From Pseudomonadota bacterium (GTDB lineage Bacteria; Myxococcota_A; UBA796; GCA-2862545), in contig SYKL01000459.1 of assembly GCA_005797785.1 (NCBI GenBank), positions 1 through 35,800 on the forward strand: a stretch of DNA of 35,800 bases, written 5' to 3'. The notes under the pieces were generated by a model. That model searched no databases and had not been told where the DNA came from. It worked only from the letters and a program-made list of their open reading frames with translations. A program made the translations under genes and the position numbers. The first letter of the stretch is position 1; every line of letters starts with the position of its first letter. Positions 16,856 through 24,739 of the stretch are shown here, in pieces.

Positions 16856-18781
16856 TCAACTCGCGGCGGATCCGTTGAGTCCTTCCCAACGCTCCTCGTC
16901 GACATCCTGCTTTGAAGCTCGCTCAACCTTCATTCCCATGGAGCCGACTACGGGTTCTGGAGCCCGCGCCTGACGAATCCATCCCCCGCGTGCAGGTCCG
17001 GGTGGAACAAGGCAATCCGGCGTGTGCCCGATCAAGTCGGTGCGGCCCCAAGTGGTAAGGGCCTCCCGAATCGCGGGCCATTCCTCGCGTTTCCAATAGA
17101 ACATCATCGAACGTTGGCGACTGCGTTCTTTGTGCCCGCGCGCGACATGCATGGGTTGTTTGGTGTACGGATCCGCTCCCGAAACGTACATGGCCGTGGA
17201 AATCGTACCGGGAGTCGGCATAAAGGTCTGAACTTGCCGGCATTGAAGGCCATGTTTCTTCATGTACAATGCAAGTTCAATGGCGTCTTCTGGGCCACAG
17301 CCCGGATGTGCGCATTGGAAGTAGGGAACAATCAGTTGTTTCTTGCCGACGTCGTCGCTGGCCTGCTTGAACCGGCGTACAAACTCCTGAAAATGTGTGA
17401 CTTCCGGCTTCCGCATCGCATGCAGCGTGCGCGTGGAAACGTGCTCGGGAGCAGTGGTTAGTGAGCCAGAAACATGATTTTTCGCAATCTCTTCTACAAA
17501 GTCCCCGTCCAAGGCGGCGAGATCATAACGCAGACCGGAGTTTACAAATACGCGTTTGATTCCTTTGATGTCGCGCACTTTGTGCAGAAGATCTTTGTAC
17601 GGTTGGTGATCGGTACCGTAGTGTTTGCAGCGAATCGGGTGCAAACAACTCACTCTTCGGCAAACTTTGTTGGCGGCATCGGAGGTGCACCGCATGTGGA
17701 ACATATTGGCGGTAGGGCCGCCGAGATCGGAAATAATGCCGTTAAACCCTTTCTGTTGGGTGAGGACCTCCACCTCGCGAACGACGCTTTCGGTGCTGCG
17801 GGAAATGACCTCTTTGCCTTGGTGGAGCGTCAAAGCGCAGAAAGAACAGCCTCCCGCGCAACCGCGATTCACCGTGATGCTGCCGCGAATGGCTTCAAAA
17901 GCGGGGATCTTTTCCCGATAACAAGGATGAGCTTCATTTGCGTAGGGGAGCTCGTACAGGCGATCGAGCTGTGCAGTGGTCAACGGTTGTGACGGGGGAT
18001 TGCATAAAATGGCGCGGTCGCCGTGCCTCTGAAGGATTGGCTTGGCGCAGTGGGGGTTGGACTCCCGGTACATGGTGACGGTGAGTTGGTTGAAAGCGAG
18101 CGGATTCGCTACGCAATCTTCGAAGGAAGGGACTTCCTCCACTCCGCCCTCGGGAAGGGGATCCTTCATGCCCAGGGCCCAGGCCACCCCCGCAATGTCG
18201 CGGCAATCCTCGATCGTTTTTCCTTCGGACAAGCGCTTCGCGATTTCGATCAACGTCAGTTCGGCCATTCCGTGGCAGAGGAGGTCCGCTTTGGCGTCCA
18301 GCAGGATCGAACGGCGAATCTTCTCCTGCCAGAAGTCGTAGTGGGTAAATCTTCTCAAAGAAGCTTCAATTCCACCGAGAACTACTGGCACGCCCGGCCA
18401 CGCCTGCTTCACACGGTTGGCGTAGGCGATACATGCACGATCGGGCCGCAACCCCGCTTTTCCTCCTGGACTGTAGGCGTCATCGGATCGAAGCCGCCGT
18501 GCAGCGGTGTAGTGATTGACCATCGAATCCATGTTTCCGCTGGTTACACCGAAGAATAACCGAGGTCGACCCAGGATTCGAAACGGATCCGGGCTATCCC
18601 ACGCCGGTTGGGCGATGATGCCCACCCGGTAGCCGTGATCTTCGAGCCAACGCCCGATCAGCGCGACCCCGAAACTGTTGTGGTCCACGTAAGCGTCGCC
18701 CGTGACCAAGATCACGTCCAACGGTTCAGGACCTGCTTCTTCCGGGGTCATTGGGAGAAAACGCGCGGGCATTTCTTCCAC
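16856..18781 (-). CDS. ygiQ: YgiQ-family radical SAM protein
   Basis: 641 residues, the usual length for YgiQ/UPF0313. Family hallmarks are the N-terminal cobalamin-binding-like start LDVILVTGDAYVDHNSFGV, SGNMDSMVNHYTAARR, VVLGGIEASLRRFTHYDFW, and the radical SAM cluster motif RGCAGGCSFC with Cys308, Cys312 and Cys315 binding the [4Fe-4S] cluster. The C-terminus contains the conserved TFMPTPGTISTAMYVSG and a Pro/Gly-rich tail. The reaction is not established. GGAAGAA precedes the ATG. It begins 28 bases after the stop of the repeat-protein gene, so it may be transcribed with it. Confidence 0.94.
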   Translation of the reverse strand: MEEMPARFLPMTPEEAGPEPLDVILVTGDAYVDHNSFGVALIGRWLEDHGYRVGIIAQPAWDSPDPFRILGRPRLFFGVTSGNMDSMVNHYTAARRLRSDDAYSPGGKAGLRPDRACIAYANRVKQAWPGVPVVLGGIEASLRRFTHYDFWQEKIRRSILLDAKADLLCHGMAELTLIEIAKRLSEGKTIEDCRDIAGVAWALGMKDPLPEGGVEEVPSFEDCVANPLAFNQLTVTMYRESNPHCAKPILQRHGDRAILCNPPSQPLTTAQLDRLYELPYANEAHPCYREKIPAFEAIRGSITVNRGCAGGCSFCALTLHQGKEVISRSTESVVREVEVLTQQKGFNGIISDLGGPTANMFHMRCTSDAANKVCRRVSCLHPIRCKHYGTDHQPYKDLLHKVRDIKGIKRVFVNSGLRYDLAALDGDFVEEIAKNHVSGSLTTAPEHVSTRTLHAMRKPEVTHFQEFVRRFKQASDDVGKKQLIVPYFQCAHPGCGPEDAIELALYMKKHGLQCRQVQTFMPTPGTISTAMYVSGADPYTKQPMHVARGHKERSRQRSMMFYWKREEWPAIREALTTWGRTDLIGHTPDCLVPPGPARGGWIRQARAPEPVVGSMGMKVERASKQDVDEERWEGLNGSAAS

Positions 18782-18809
18782 TAACCGCTTTGGGTGGTAG
18801 ATTCCCGAA

Positions 18810-20477
18810 CTACGGGATGACGCTCACTGCGACCTGCTCAAACGATAGTTTTGCCGCCCCACACTTTAGTTCGCCCTTGAACCAGCCGTCACCGCTGCTG
18901 GCCAGCGCCTTTTTGACCTTGCAGAACTGTCCCTTCATCAGGTCCGCTTTGGCCGCCCAGGGGTCCCCGCTGGAGATATCGATGATTTGAACAGTCTTAC
19001 CTTTCTTCACCGAAAGTCCCATGAAGCGGTCGCCGCCTCCGCTTGACGTCGCACCGGCGTCTGTCTTGCTGGTCGCTACTTGGTAGAAATAATAGGTGCT
19101 TCCATCGGTACAGGCGACCGAGCCGGAGTACCAGCGCCCGTCGCTAAGCGTCATCTCGGCCGCAGCGTGGCAGCTTTTGCCGACGATGGTCGACATGTCG
19201 CTGTAGTACGCATCTTCCGGGCTTAATCCGGTGATTTTGAAGTCGGTACCTTGAGCGATCGTTAGGGCCCCGGTGCCGGCGACACTTGCGGAGGCGGCGC
19301 CCCCCGAAACACTAGTTGCTACCTGATAAAAATAGTAGGACGTATTGTCGGTGCACTGGACTTGCCCGGTGTACCAGCTGCCCTCGCTCACGTAGAGATC
19401 GCCATCCGCGTAGCAGCTTTTGCCAATGATAGACGCTCGATCGGCATAGTAGGCGTCTTCTGGGCTGACGTCCGCGATTGTGAATGCGGTGCCACTGCTG
19501 ATGATTCCGGAGGATGCGCCAACTTCGAAGGCTGCCTGATAGAAGTAATACGAGCTTCCGTCGGTGCAGCTTACGGGACCAGAATAATAGTTGGCATCGC
19601 TCCAGCTCAGATCGGCGGTGGCGGTGCAGCTTTTGCCGACGATCGACGCCATGTCCGGGTAGTAGGCGTCCTCTGGGCTGATGTCGAGAATGGTGACCGC
19701 AGTGCCATTCGCGATGGGACCGAGTGCGGCCGCGGTCGTTTCCGGTGCCGCATAAAGTACATCAAAACTAAATTGGTAGAAGTAGTAGGTGCTGCCGTCG
19801 TCGCACGAAACGCCGCCGGAGTAGAACTTTCCGTCGCTCCAGGGCAGGTTGTCGCTCGCGGTGCAGGACTTGCCAATAATTCCTTTGCGATCGGCATAGT
19901 AGGCGTCCGCTGAGCTGACGTCGGTGATCAACACCCGGCTGGACGCGTAGACGGTGTCGCCGTGCGGCCTATTGGCAATGAAGTTTGGATCCATGCCCAA
20001 AACATCGAAAGATACTTGGTAGAAGTAGGGGTCCTTATCGCCACAGTGCATCGCACCGCTGTAGTAAATTCCTTCCGAGAGCGTGAGCCCTTCGGACACG
20101 GTGCACTGAAGACCCAGATAGGAGTCCTTCGTGCTAAAGTAGGCATCTGCCTTGGATAATCCGTTGACGCGAACCAGAGTGCCCGCCGGCACGGTGGAAG
20201 GAAGCGCGCCGGCCTCCACTTTCACACGGTAGAAATAGTATTTTGCTCCGTTGCAAAGGAACTCGCCGGTGTACCAAGAGTCGGCGTCGGCCACTGCGGG
20301 GGCACTGCCCACAGTGCAGGTTTGACCCACCAAAGTCGCCTTGTCTTTGTAGTAGATGTCGGCCGCGTCCACATCCAACACCTTGACGCTCGCTCCGACA
20401 GCGAGGGATGGAGCTCCAAACGCGACGCTTGGGAGAGTGAGCGCGGCGAAGATCGACAATGCGATGGGACGAGTCAT
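18810..20477 (-). CDS. exported protein of seven paired-cysteine repeats
   Basis: 555 residues from ATG 20477 (ACGGAGTT upstream), which gives a clean signal peptide MTRPIALSIFAALTLPSVAFG; a longer frame from 20639 hides it. The mature protein is seven repeats of about 58 residues set 70-83 apart. Each has a start like V-x-I-x-D-(V/I)-S-x-x-D-A-Y-Y, then (I/L)-(I/V)-G-K-S-C, then W/Y-Y-S-G-x-V-x-C, and ends S-x-Y-Y-F-Y-Q. The two Cys in every repeat are 20 residues apart (21 in the first). This predicts one disulfide per unit in a rigid rod or bead-like fold, possibly SH3-like. I do not recognise the family. The last repeat is the most diverged. Confidence 0.8.
   Translation of the reverse strand: MTRPIALSIFAALTLPSVAFGAPSLAVGASVKVLDVDAADIYYKDKATLVGQTCTVGSAPAVADADSWYTGEFLCNGAKYYFYRVKVEAGALPSTVPAGTLVRVNGLSKADAYFSTKDSYLGLQCTVSEGLTLSEGIYYSGAMHCGDKDPYFYQVSFDVLGMDPNFIANRPHGDTVYASSRVLITDVSSADAYYADRKGIIGKSCTASDNLPWSDGKFYSGGVSCDDGSTYYFYQFSFDVLYAAPETTAAALGPIANGTAVTILDISPEDAYYPDMASIVGKSCTATADLSWSDANYYSGPVSCTDGSSYYFYQAAFEVGASSGIISSGTAFTIADVSPEDAYYADRASIIGKSCYADGDLYVSEGSWYTGQVQCTDNTSYYFYQVATSVSGGAASASVAGTGALTIAQGTDFKITGLSPEDAYYSDMSTIVGKSCHAAAEMTLSDGRWYSGSVACTDGSTYYFYQVATSKTDAGATSSGGGDRFMGLSVKKGKTVQIIDISSGDPWAAKADLMKGQFCKVKKALASSGDGWFKGELKCGAAKLSFEQVAVSVIP
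18819..20390 (-). repeat. seven tandem protein repeats
   Basis: In-frame repeats inside the exported protein. Units occupy residues 30-87, 100-159, 181-240, 260-319, 331-390, 412-469 and 495-553. Units 3 to 6 are most alike, with SPEDAYY or SSADAYY followed by GKSC; units 1, 2 and 7 are more diverged, which suggests expansion from the middle of the array. Confidence 0.85.
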
Positions 20478-20499
20478 GCGAACTCCGTTGTCTTTTGTC

Positions 20500-20527
20500 T
20501 GGTTACCACGACTCTGACGTGCGGCAA
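20500..20527 (-). promoter_or_regulatory. possible sigma-70 promoter of the repeat-protein gene
   Basis: Minus-strand TTGCCG (20,527-20,522) and TAACCA (20,505-20,500) are 16 bases apart, about 25 bases upstream of the ATG at 20,477. Only three to four bases per box match consensus, so this is weak. Confidence 0.3.
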
Positions 20528-20560
20528 GGGTTTTGGTTCTTTCGCAGGCCTTTCGTGGGG

Positions 20561-21169
20561 TCAGATACGTTGGAGGAGCCACCAGAACCCCATACAACTG
20601 ATACCGACGGAGAGCGAGGGAACGGCGATCGAGGTCCATGTTGAAGAGTATGTGCGCAACCGGAGCAGCGCTGGCATGGCGATCAGCACCAAGGAAAGCT
20701 GACCTGTTTCCACACCCAGATTGAACAACAACAGCGATGATAGAAGTTCGTGGCGCGGAACAGCGACCTCGGCCAGCACTCCGGCGAAACCAAATCCGTG
20801 GATGAGTCCCAGACCAAGAGTTGCGACAACACTGCTTCGTACAGAGGGTGTTCGGAGATTTTCAAGACCGACGACGATGATCGTGGCGGCGATGGCGGGC
20901 TCAACAATGGACGGAGGAGCCTTGAGATAGCCGATAGCCGCCGCCGAAAGGGTGATGCTGTGAGCCAGGGTGAACGTGGTCACCACCATGGCGATGTCGC
21001 GTGCTCGTTCGGCCCGAAGCAAGAGCGCAAACAGGAACAATAGATGGTCGTAGCCGGTCCAAATGTGCTCCACGCCCAGGAACATGAAGTTGGCGTGGTC
21101 CGCCTCAAGGTGCGCAGGATGCGCAGATGCAAGGTTGAAGAACCAAATCACAGAGGCTGTTCCAACCAT
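20561..21169 (-). CDS. HupE/UreJ_2-like membrane protein
   Basis: 202 residues with a signal-like first helix and about six spans. The motifs are those of HupE/UreJ-type proteins: FLGVEHIWTGYDHLLFLFAL (His and Asp near the membrane face), FTLAHSITL, IVEPAIAATI, GLIHGFGFAG and LLFNLGVETGQL. Members are linked to nickel or cobalt uptake when next to urease or hydrogenase genes, but no such genes are here. ATG 21169 is preferred over an in-frame TTG at 21187. It overlaps the hydrolase gene by 22 bases and so is the third gene of the YkgJ - hydrolase - HupE unit. The first conserved His and the DHLLF motif are intact. Confidence 0.8.
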   Translation of the reverse strand: MVGTASVIWFFNLASAHPAHLEADHANFMFLGVEHIWTGYDHLLFLFALLLRAERARDIAMVVTTFTLAHSITLSAAAIGYLKAPPSIVEPAIAATIIVVGLENLRTPSVRSSVVATLGLGLIHGFGFAGVLAEVAVPRHELLSSLLLFNLGVETGQLSLVLIAMPALLRLRTYSSTWTSIAVPSLSVGISCMGFWWLLQRI

Positions 21170-21978
21170 TCGGCAGCCGAGGGCCAAAGTAAATTACCTG
21201 ACTTGCGAAACCACCCAAAATGACCAATTTCCGCAAGTCCGAAATCGGCGGGATGCACCGTTTGAAACGTGTGTCGATCTTGAGGAAATCGCTCGGCGAA
21301 AGCCTGAACGGAACGAGGAGGCGCGTACGCGTCGTCCGAAATGCTGATGCTCTTTACCCTTCCAGGATAGGAGGCGAAGGCCTCGATTGCACCAGGTTTA
21401 TGGGCGAACAGGTATTCCGGATGCCGTCCCCATTGGGCCCATTCCTTTGCCGCTCCGCCAGGAAGATCCTCGCCAATCCCCATCCAGCCTGGGATGTGCC
21501 CTAGGGTGCCTGCGATGATAGGCATGCCCACATGCCAAAGCGCCGCCATCCCGTAGCGTCTGGGGCCGTCCCACAGCCGCCAATGGCCGGATTGTGCCGC
21601 GATCAACAGTGTGGATTGAACGCGAGGATTGACGCTTAAACCAACAATTTGCCCCCCATAGCTGTGGCCAATGATCGCCAGGGGAACCCCGGGAACTTGC
21701 TGCTCGGCCCATGCGTGAACCGTTGGAACATCCCGCTCCGCCCAAATCGACATAGAGGCGCCGGAATCGCGCGCATGACCGTGTTTGGACCCGCCGATTC
21801 CTCGATAGTCGAAGGTCGCGACCGCCCATCCCCTTTCAGATAACCATTGGGCGAAGGCACCATAATAACGCTGCGGGATGGCCGTGCCTCCTTGAATGAT
21901 CGCTAGGCCCTTGGGTTGATCGGGTTTCCAAAGCCGAACTTCGAGTTGCGCACCGTCGATCGTCGGAATGGAGCTCAT
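21148..21978 (-). CDS. alpha/beta hydrolase (serine hydrolase)
   Basis: 276 residues from ATG 21978, whose ATGA overlaps the stop of the YkgJ-type gene, a sign of translational coupling; the longer frame from 22014 lies inside that gene. The nucleophile elbow GHSYGG is at 104-109 (Ser106), an acidic residue sits in SDDAYAP (Asp215 or Asp216), and the catalytic His is in IGHFGWF (His253). The oxyanion region is IIQGGTAIPQRYY, and FDYRGIGGSK follows. This is the layout of COG4757-like predicted hydrolases (S33-related lipases or esterases) in the cytoplasm. Substrate unknown. Confidence 0.85.
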   Translation of the reverse strand: MSSIPTIDGAQLEVRLWKPDQPKGLAIIQGGTAIPQRYYGAFAQWLSERGWAVATFDYRGIGGSKHGHARDSGASMSIWAERDVPTVHAWAEQQVPGVPLAIIGHSYGGQIVGLSVNPRVQSTLLIAAQSGHWRLWDGPRRYGMAALWHVGMPIIAGTLGHIPGWMGIGEDLPGGAAKEWAQWGRHPEYLFAHKPGAIEAFASYPGRVKSISISDDAYAPPRSVQAFAERFPQDRHTFQTVHPADFGLAEIGHFGWFRKSGNLLWPSAAEWLEQPL

Positions 21979-22415
21979 CGGGTGAGCCCAAGGCGTCGGC
22001 GTGCATCCAGACAATTGGCGCTTCCCCGCGTAAAATCTCGGCAGGTGCGAGGGCGATCTTCATAGACCGTACATTGATAGCGGCCGTCGCCGACGAGGCA
22101 GCTGCACCGCGAACCGGCCCGCAGGACGTTCCAACGGCCGTCGACGCGCTCCAGACGCTCGGGGTGGCTCCGTACGAAGGGATCGCGTTTCGACACTTCC
22201 ACGGTGGTGTACGCCTCTCGGCAGCAGGCGCCGCAGTCTTGGCAGTCGAGGGTGGGTTCCCATGCGGGGCAGGCGCTCGCAGTGCTGGAAACTCGCCGAT
22301 CTTGGTGGCGACGGCACCTGTCGACGGGGGCGCCCCGGCCTCCCACAAAAAACCAGCCGCAGTCTTTGCACGACTGTTTCGGTCCGGGCTCGGGCCACAA
22401 CGGGTTAAGCTGCAT
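21975..22415 (-). CDS. YkgJ-family cysteine-cluster protein with extra N-terminal Cys domain
   Basis: 146 residues. The C-terminal 90 residues are the YkgJ/UPF0153 (CxxCxxCC) family: LDCQDCGACCREAY (Cys58, 61, 64, 65), then CSCL, CTVYEDRPRTCRDF and a final Cys, which together probably bind an Fe-S cluster or zinc. The first 50 residues add another four cysteines (16, 19, 34, 49) in a ribbon-like spacing C-x2-C-x14-C-x14-C, which is not a usual part of the family. The start is ATG 22415, and the divergent HExxH gene starts at 22414, so the two start codons overlap in CATG. It leads a coupled unit with the hydrolase and HupE-like genes. Function of the family is not known. Confidence 0.85.
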   Translation of the reverse strand: MQLNPLWPEPGPKQSCKDCGWFFVGGRGAPVDRCRRHQDRRVSSTASACPAWEPTLDCQDCGACCREAYTTVEVSKRDPFVRSHPERLERVDGRWNVLRAGSRCSCLVGDGRYQCTVYEDRPRTCRDFTRGSANCLDARRRLGLTR

Positions 22416-23049
22416 GCGGACCGTTAACCCATGGAATGTCGCGTTGGCCTACGAGCGACCGATCCTGTCCCGTTATTTGGACCCACTCGAGTTGGTGTGG
22501 ATGGCCACCGCTCGGCGGTTGGGACTGAAGATCCGCCGTAATCCGCACATTTTTTCGATGACGGATGGGACGGGATTGCTGGAACTTGGGCCAAGAGACA
22601 GCCTCGATCCCGATGATACAGTCGCTCAGATGATCTTTCACGAGCTGTGCCACTGGATCACCAACGGCGTCGAGTCCTTCGGCGAGCGAGATTGGGGGTT
22701 TCCGCTGACGGATGAGTATGATTGGAGGGAGTACGCCTGTTTACGGCTGCAGGCGGGGCTGGCCGAGAGATACGGACTCCGGGGTATGTTTGGACCAACT
22801 GGGATTTTTCGGGAGTACTACGACGTCATTCCTGCCAATGTGCTTGAGCCTTTGGATGACAGCGAAAATGAACGACGAATCGTCCTTCGAGCGGAGCAGT
22901 GCCTGGAGGATGTGGCTCTGCCGCAGTGGGCTCCCTTGCTCGGCGCCTTACGAGCGACCGCTGAACTCCGCGGTCTGTTAGCGGAGTTCCTTCCAGACTA
23001 TCACACCGAAATCGAGGGTGATGAGTTGCCGAGCCTGTGGGGGCGTTGA
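22414..23049 (+). CDS. HExxH metalloprotein with EpmC-like signature
   Basis: 211 residues from ATG 22414; a longer frame from 22204 runs antisense through the YkgJ-type gene and is rejected. The core is IFHELCHWITNG (His76, Glu77, His80), followed by D-W-G at 93-95 and a possible third ligand Glu106 in DWREYACL. The spacing H-E-x2-H-W-x3-G-x7-D-aromatic-G is the same as in EpmC (YfcM), the elongation factor P hydroxylase, as I recall its sequence; outside this block similarity is weak. It may be a hydroxylase or a peptidase-like protein. No EF-P, epmA or epmB gene is in the window. It is followed after 57 bases by the kinase gene. Confidence 0.65.
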   Translation: MRTVNPWNVALAYERPILSRYLDPLELVWMATARRLGLKIRRNPHIFSMTDGTGLLELGPRDSLDPDDTVAQMIFHELCHWITNGVESFGERDWGFPLTDEYDWREYACLRLQAGLAERYGLRGMFGPTGIFREYYDVIPANVLEPLDDSENERRIVLRAEQCLEDVALPQWAPLLGALRATAELRGLLAEFLPDYHTEIEGDELPSLWGR

Positions 23050-23106
23050 GCGGGTTTTCCCCAAGGAAGTCTCCGATGGGGTAGACTGTGCCGACGTGAG
23101 GAAAAG

Positions 23107-24717
23107 TTGGCGGAAGGCCGGCGATATCGCATTCATTCAATGCTTGGGAAGGGAGGTTTCGGCACCGTGTACCGGGCCGATCTTCTTGGAGAGGGAGGAT
23201 TTACCCGAAAGGTTGCATTAAAAGTCCTTAATGCTGATATGGTCGGGGTGGAAGATGTCGCCCATCGGTTGCGCGACGAGGCGCGGCTGTTGGGTTTGCT
23301 CCGGCATCGCGCCATTGTGCAAGTGGATGGTCTGGTACTGCTGAACGATCGTTGGACGGTCGTGATGGAGTACATCGAGGGCTCCGATTTACAGCGGTTG
23401 TTGCGGGCGTCTGGACCGATGCCGCTGGGTTGTGCGTTGGAAGTGATCAGCGAAGTGGCCAGTGCGCTGGATATCGCCTATGCGACACCGGGCCCAAATG
23501 GAGTTCCGTTGCATCTTTTGCATCGGGACATCAAGCCGCCGAACATTCTGCTGACGGCGGCCGGCGAAATCAAAGTGTTGGACTTTGGAATTGCGCGCGC
23601 GGAATTCAGCGGGCGTGAGGCGCAAACGAAGTCGGTATTGTATGGGTCCATTGGGTACATGGCGCCGGAGCGCATGGAGTTTGAAGAGCTTCCGGCGGGC
23701 GATGTGTACGCATTGGGCACGGTGCTGTTCGAGCTCTTGGACGGGGCGCCGCTAGGGAAAAGCTCGATCAATCCGCAGAAGCATGCTGCGCACATCGATG
23801 CTTCGCTTCAGCGGCTGTGGAAGAAGATTCCAGCGGTTCCCGCCGAGTTCCCGGAGTTGCTGAGGTCAATGTTGGCTTACGAGCCGGACGAACGACCGAC
23901 GGCTCGCGAGGTGGAGCGCCGATGTCGGGCGCTGCGCTCCCAGGCGACGGATCCGTGGCTTCGCGATTGGGCGGAGAAAGTCCTTCCACCCTTGTTGGTG
24001 GCACCTGTCGAATCCAAGATTGATGACTTTTCGGGCTCGATTGTGGTCGAACGAACGACACAGCCGGATGCTCAGTTGGCGGCCACGCCGCAGCCGGGGG
24101 CGTCGGGACGGGTGGCGACGCGTCCTCCGCCGCCACCGCCGAATTCCGCGCGACCAAAGAAGGGTCGTTCCTGGCTATCTACGCTGTTTTGGGGTTGTTT
24201 GCTGTTTGTGTTCGTGTGCGTGCTCGCGGTGACCCTGCTCGGTGGAACGGCCGTTGCAGGGGTGTTTGCGATCCTGATGACGCTCCTGTCGCCAGGCGAG
24301 TCTCCGGCGCCGGTGGACACCGGGGGCACCATTTCTGAGTACGAAGACCTCGCAGACGATTTGCAGGATCTGGAGAATCTCGGCGAACTTTTGGGCGGTG
24401 GAGGAGGGGTGCCGCCTTGGGTTGTTGCCTCGCCGTTGGTAGAGCCCTGGGCATCGATGCAGCTCCCCCTGGGACAGGGAGTTGTGGGCTTTTGTGATGG
24501 AACTACGGTGATGATCTATGAGTCGGAGCGTGATTCCGCAAAGGTCAGGGAGCGTTGGGGCAGTTACTTTGAGGGAATGGGCTACAAACAGACGTACAAC
24601 GCGGGTATTCAAGGTGGTTATACAACCACATACCAGGCCGCGGATTCGAGCATGTACACCGTCACCATCATGGATGTGATGGGAATGATGATGGTGACCG
24701 TCACCAAATCGATGTAA
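23107..24717 (+). CDS. transmembrane Hanks-type Ser/Thr protein kinase
   Basis: 536 residues. The N-terminal kinase domain (about 6-275) is complete: GKGGFGTVYRA glycine loop, VALK (Lys39), HRDIKPPN (Asp141, Asn146), LDFGIA (Asp159) and GYMAPER. After it come a low-complexity linker with a proline run (341-346), a hydrophobic stretch with at least one membrane span (about 358-394), a Gly/acidic spacer and a C-terminal domain of about 90 residues (about 445-536) outside the cytoplasm that may sense a ligand or the cell wall. The start is TTG 23107 with GAGGA five bases upstream. Codon use matches the neighbours. Confidence 0.93.
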   Translation: MAEGRRYRIHSMLGKGGFGTVYRADLLGEGGFTRKVALKVLNADMVGVEDVAHRLRDEARLLGLLRHRAIVQVDGLVLLNDRWTVVMEYIEGSDLQRLLRASGPMPLGCALEVISEVASALDIAYATPGPNGVPLHLLHRDIKPPNILLTAAGEIKVLDFGIARAEFSGREAQTKSVLYGSIGYMAPERMEFEELPAGDVYALGTVLFELLDGAPLGKSSINPQKHAAHIDASLQRLWKKIPAVPAEFPELLRSMLAYEPDERPTAREVERRCRALRSQATDPWLRDWAEKVLPPLLVAPVESKIDDFSGSIVVERTTQPDAQLAATPQPGASGRVATRPPPPPPNSARPKKGRSWLSTLFWGCLLFVFVCVLAVTLLGGTAVAGVFAILMTLLSPGESPAPVDTGGTISEYEDLADDLQDLENLGELLGGGGGVPPWVVASPLVEPWASMQLPLGQGVVGFCDGTTVMIYESERDSAKVRERWGSYFEGMGYKQTYNAGIQGGYTTTYQAADSSMYTVTIMDVMGMMMVTVTKSM

Positions 24718-24739
24718 CGCTTGCTTATATTGCTAGGGA

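Noticed and set aside
16771-16926. N-terminal extension of the 54-residue basic protein
   Set aside because: It overlaps ygiQ, is unlike the basic core, and the AGGAGT site fixes the start at 16,770.
20478-20639. N-terminal extension of the repeat protein
   Set aside because: It overlaps the HupE-like gene and would bury a textbook signal peptide that begins at 20,477.
22204-22413. N-terminal extension of the HExxH protein
   Set aside because: It runs antisense through the cysteine-cluster gene and has no family-like sequence; the start at 22,414 fits better.
23050-23106. Promoter with a TAGACT -10 box before the kinase gene
   Set aside because: No acceptable -35 box lies 16-18 bases upstream, so I did not list it.
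24718-24739. Possible terminator between the kinase gene and uppP
   Set aside because: Only a six-base inverted repeat with a long loop and no T tract on either side; not convincing.
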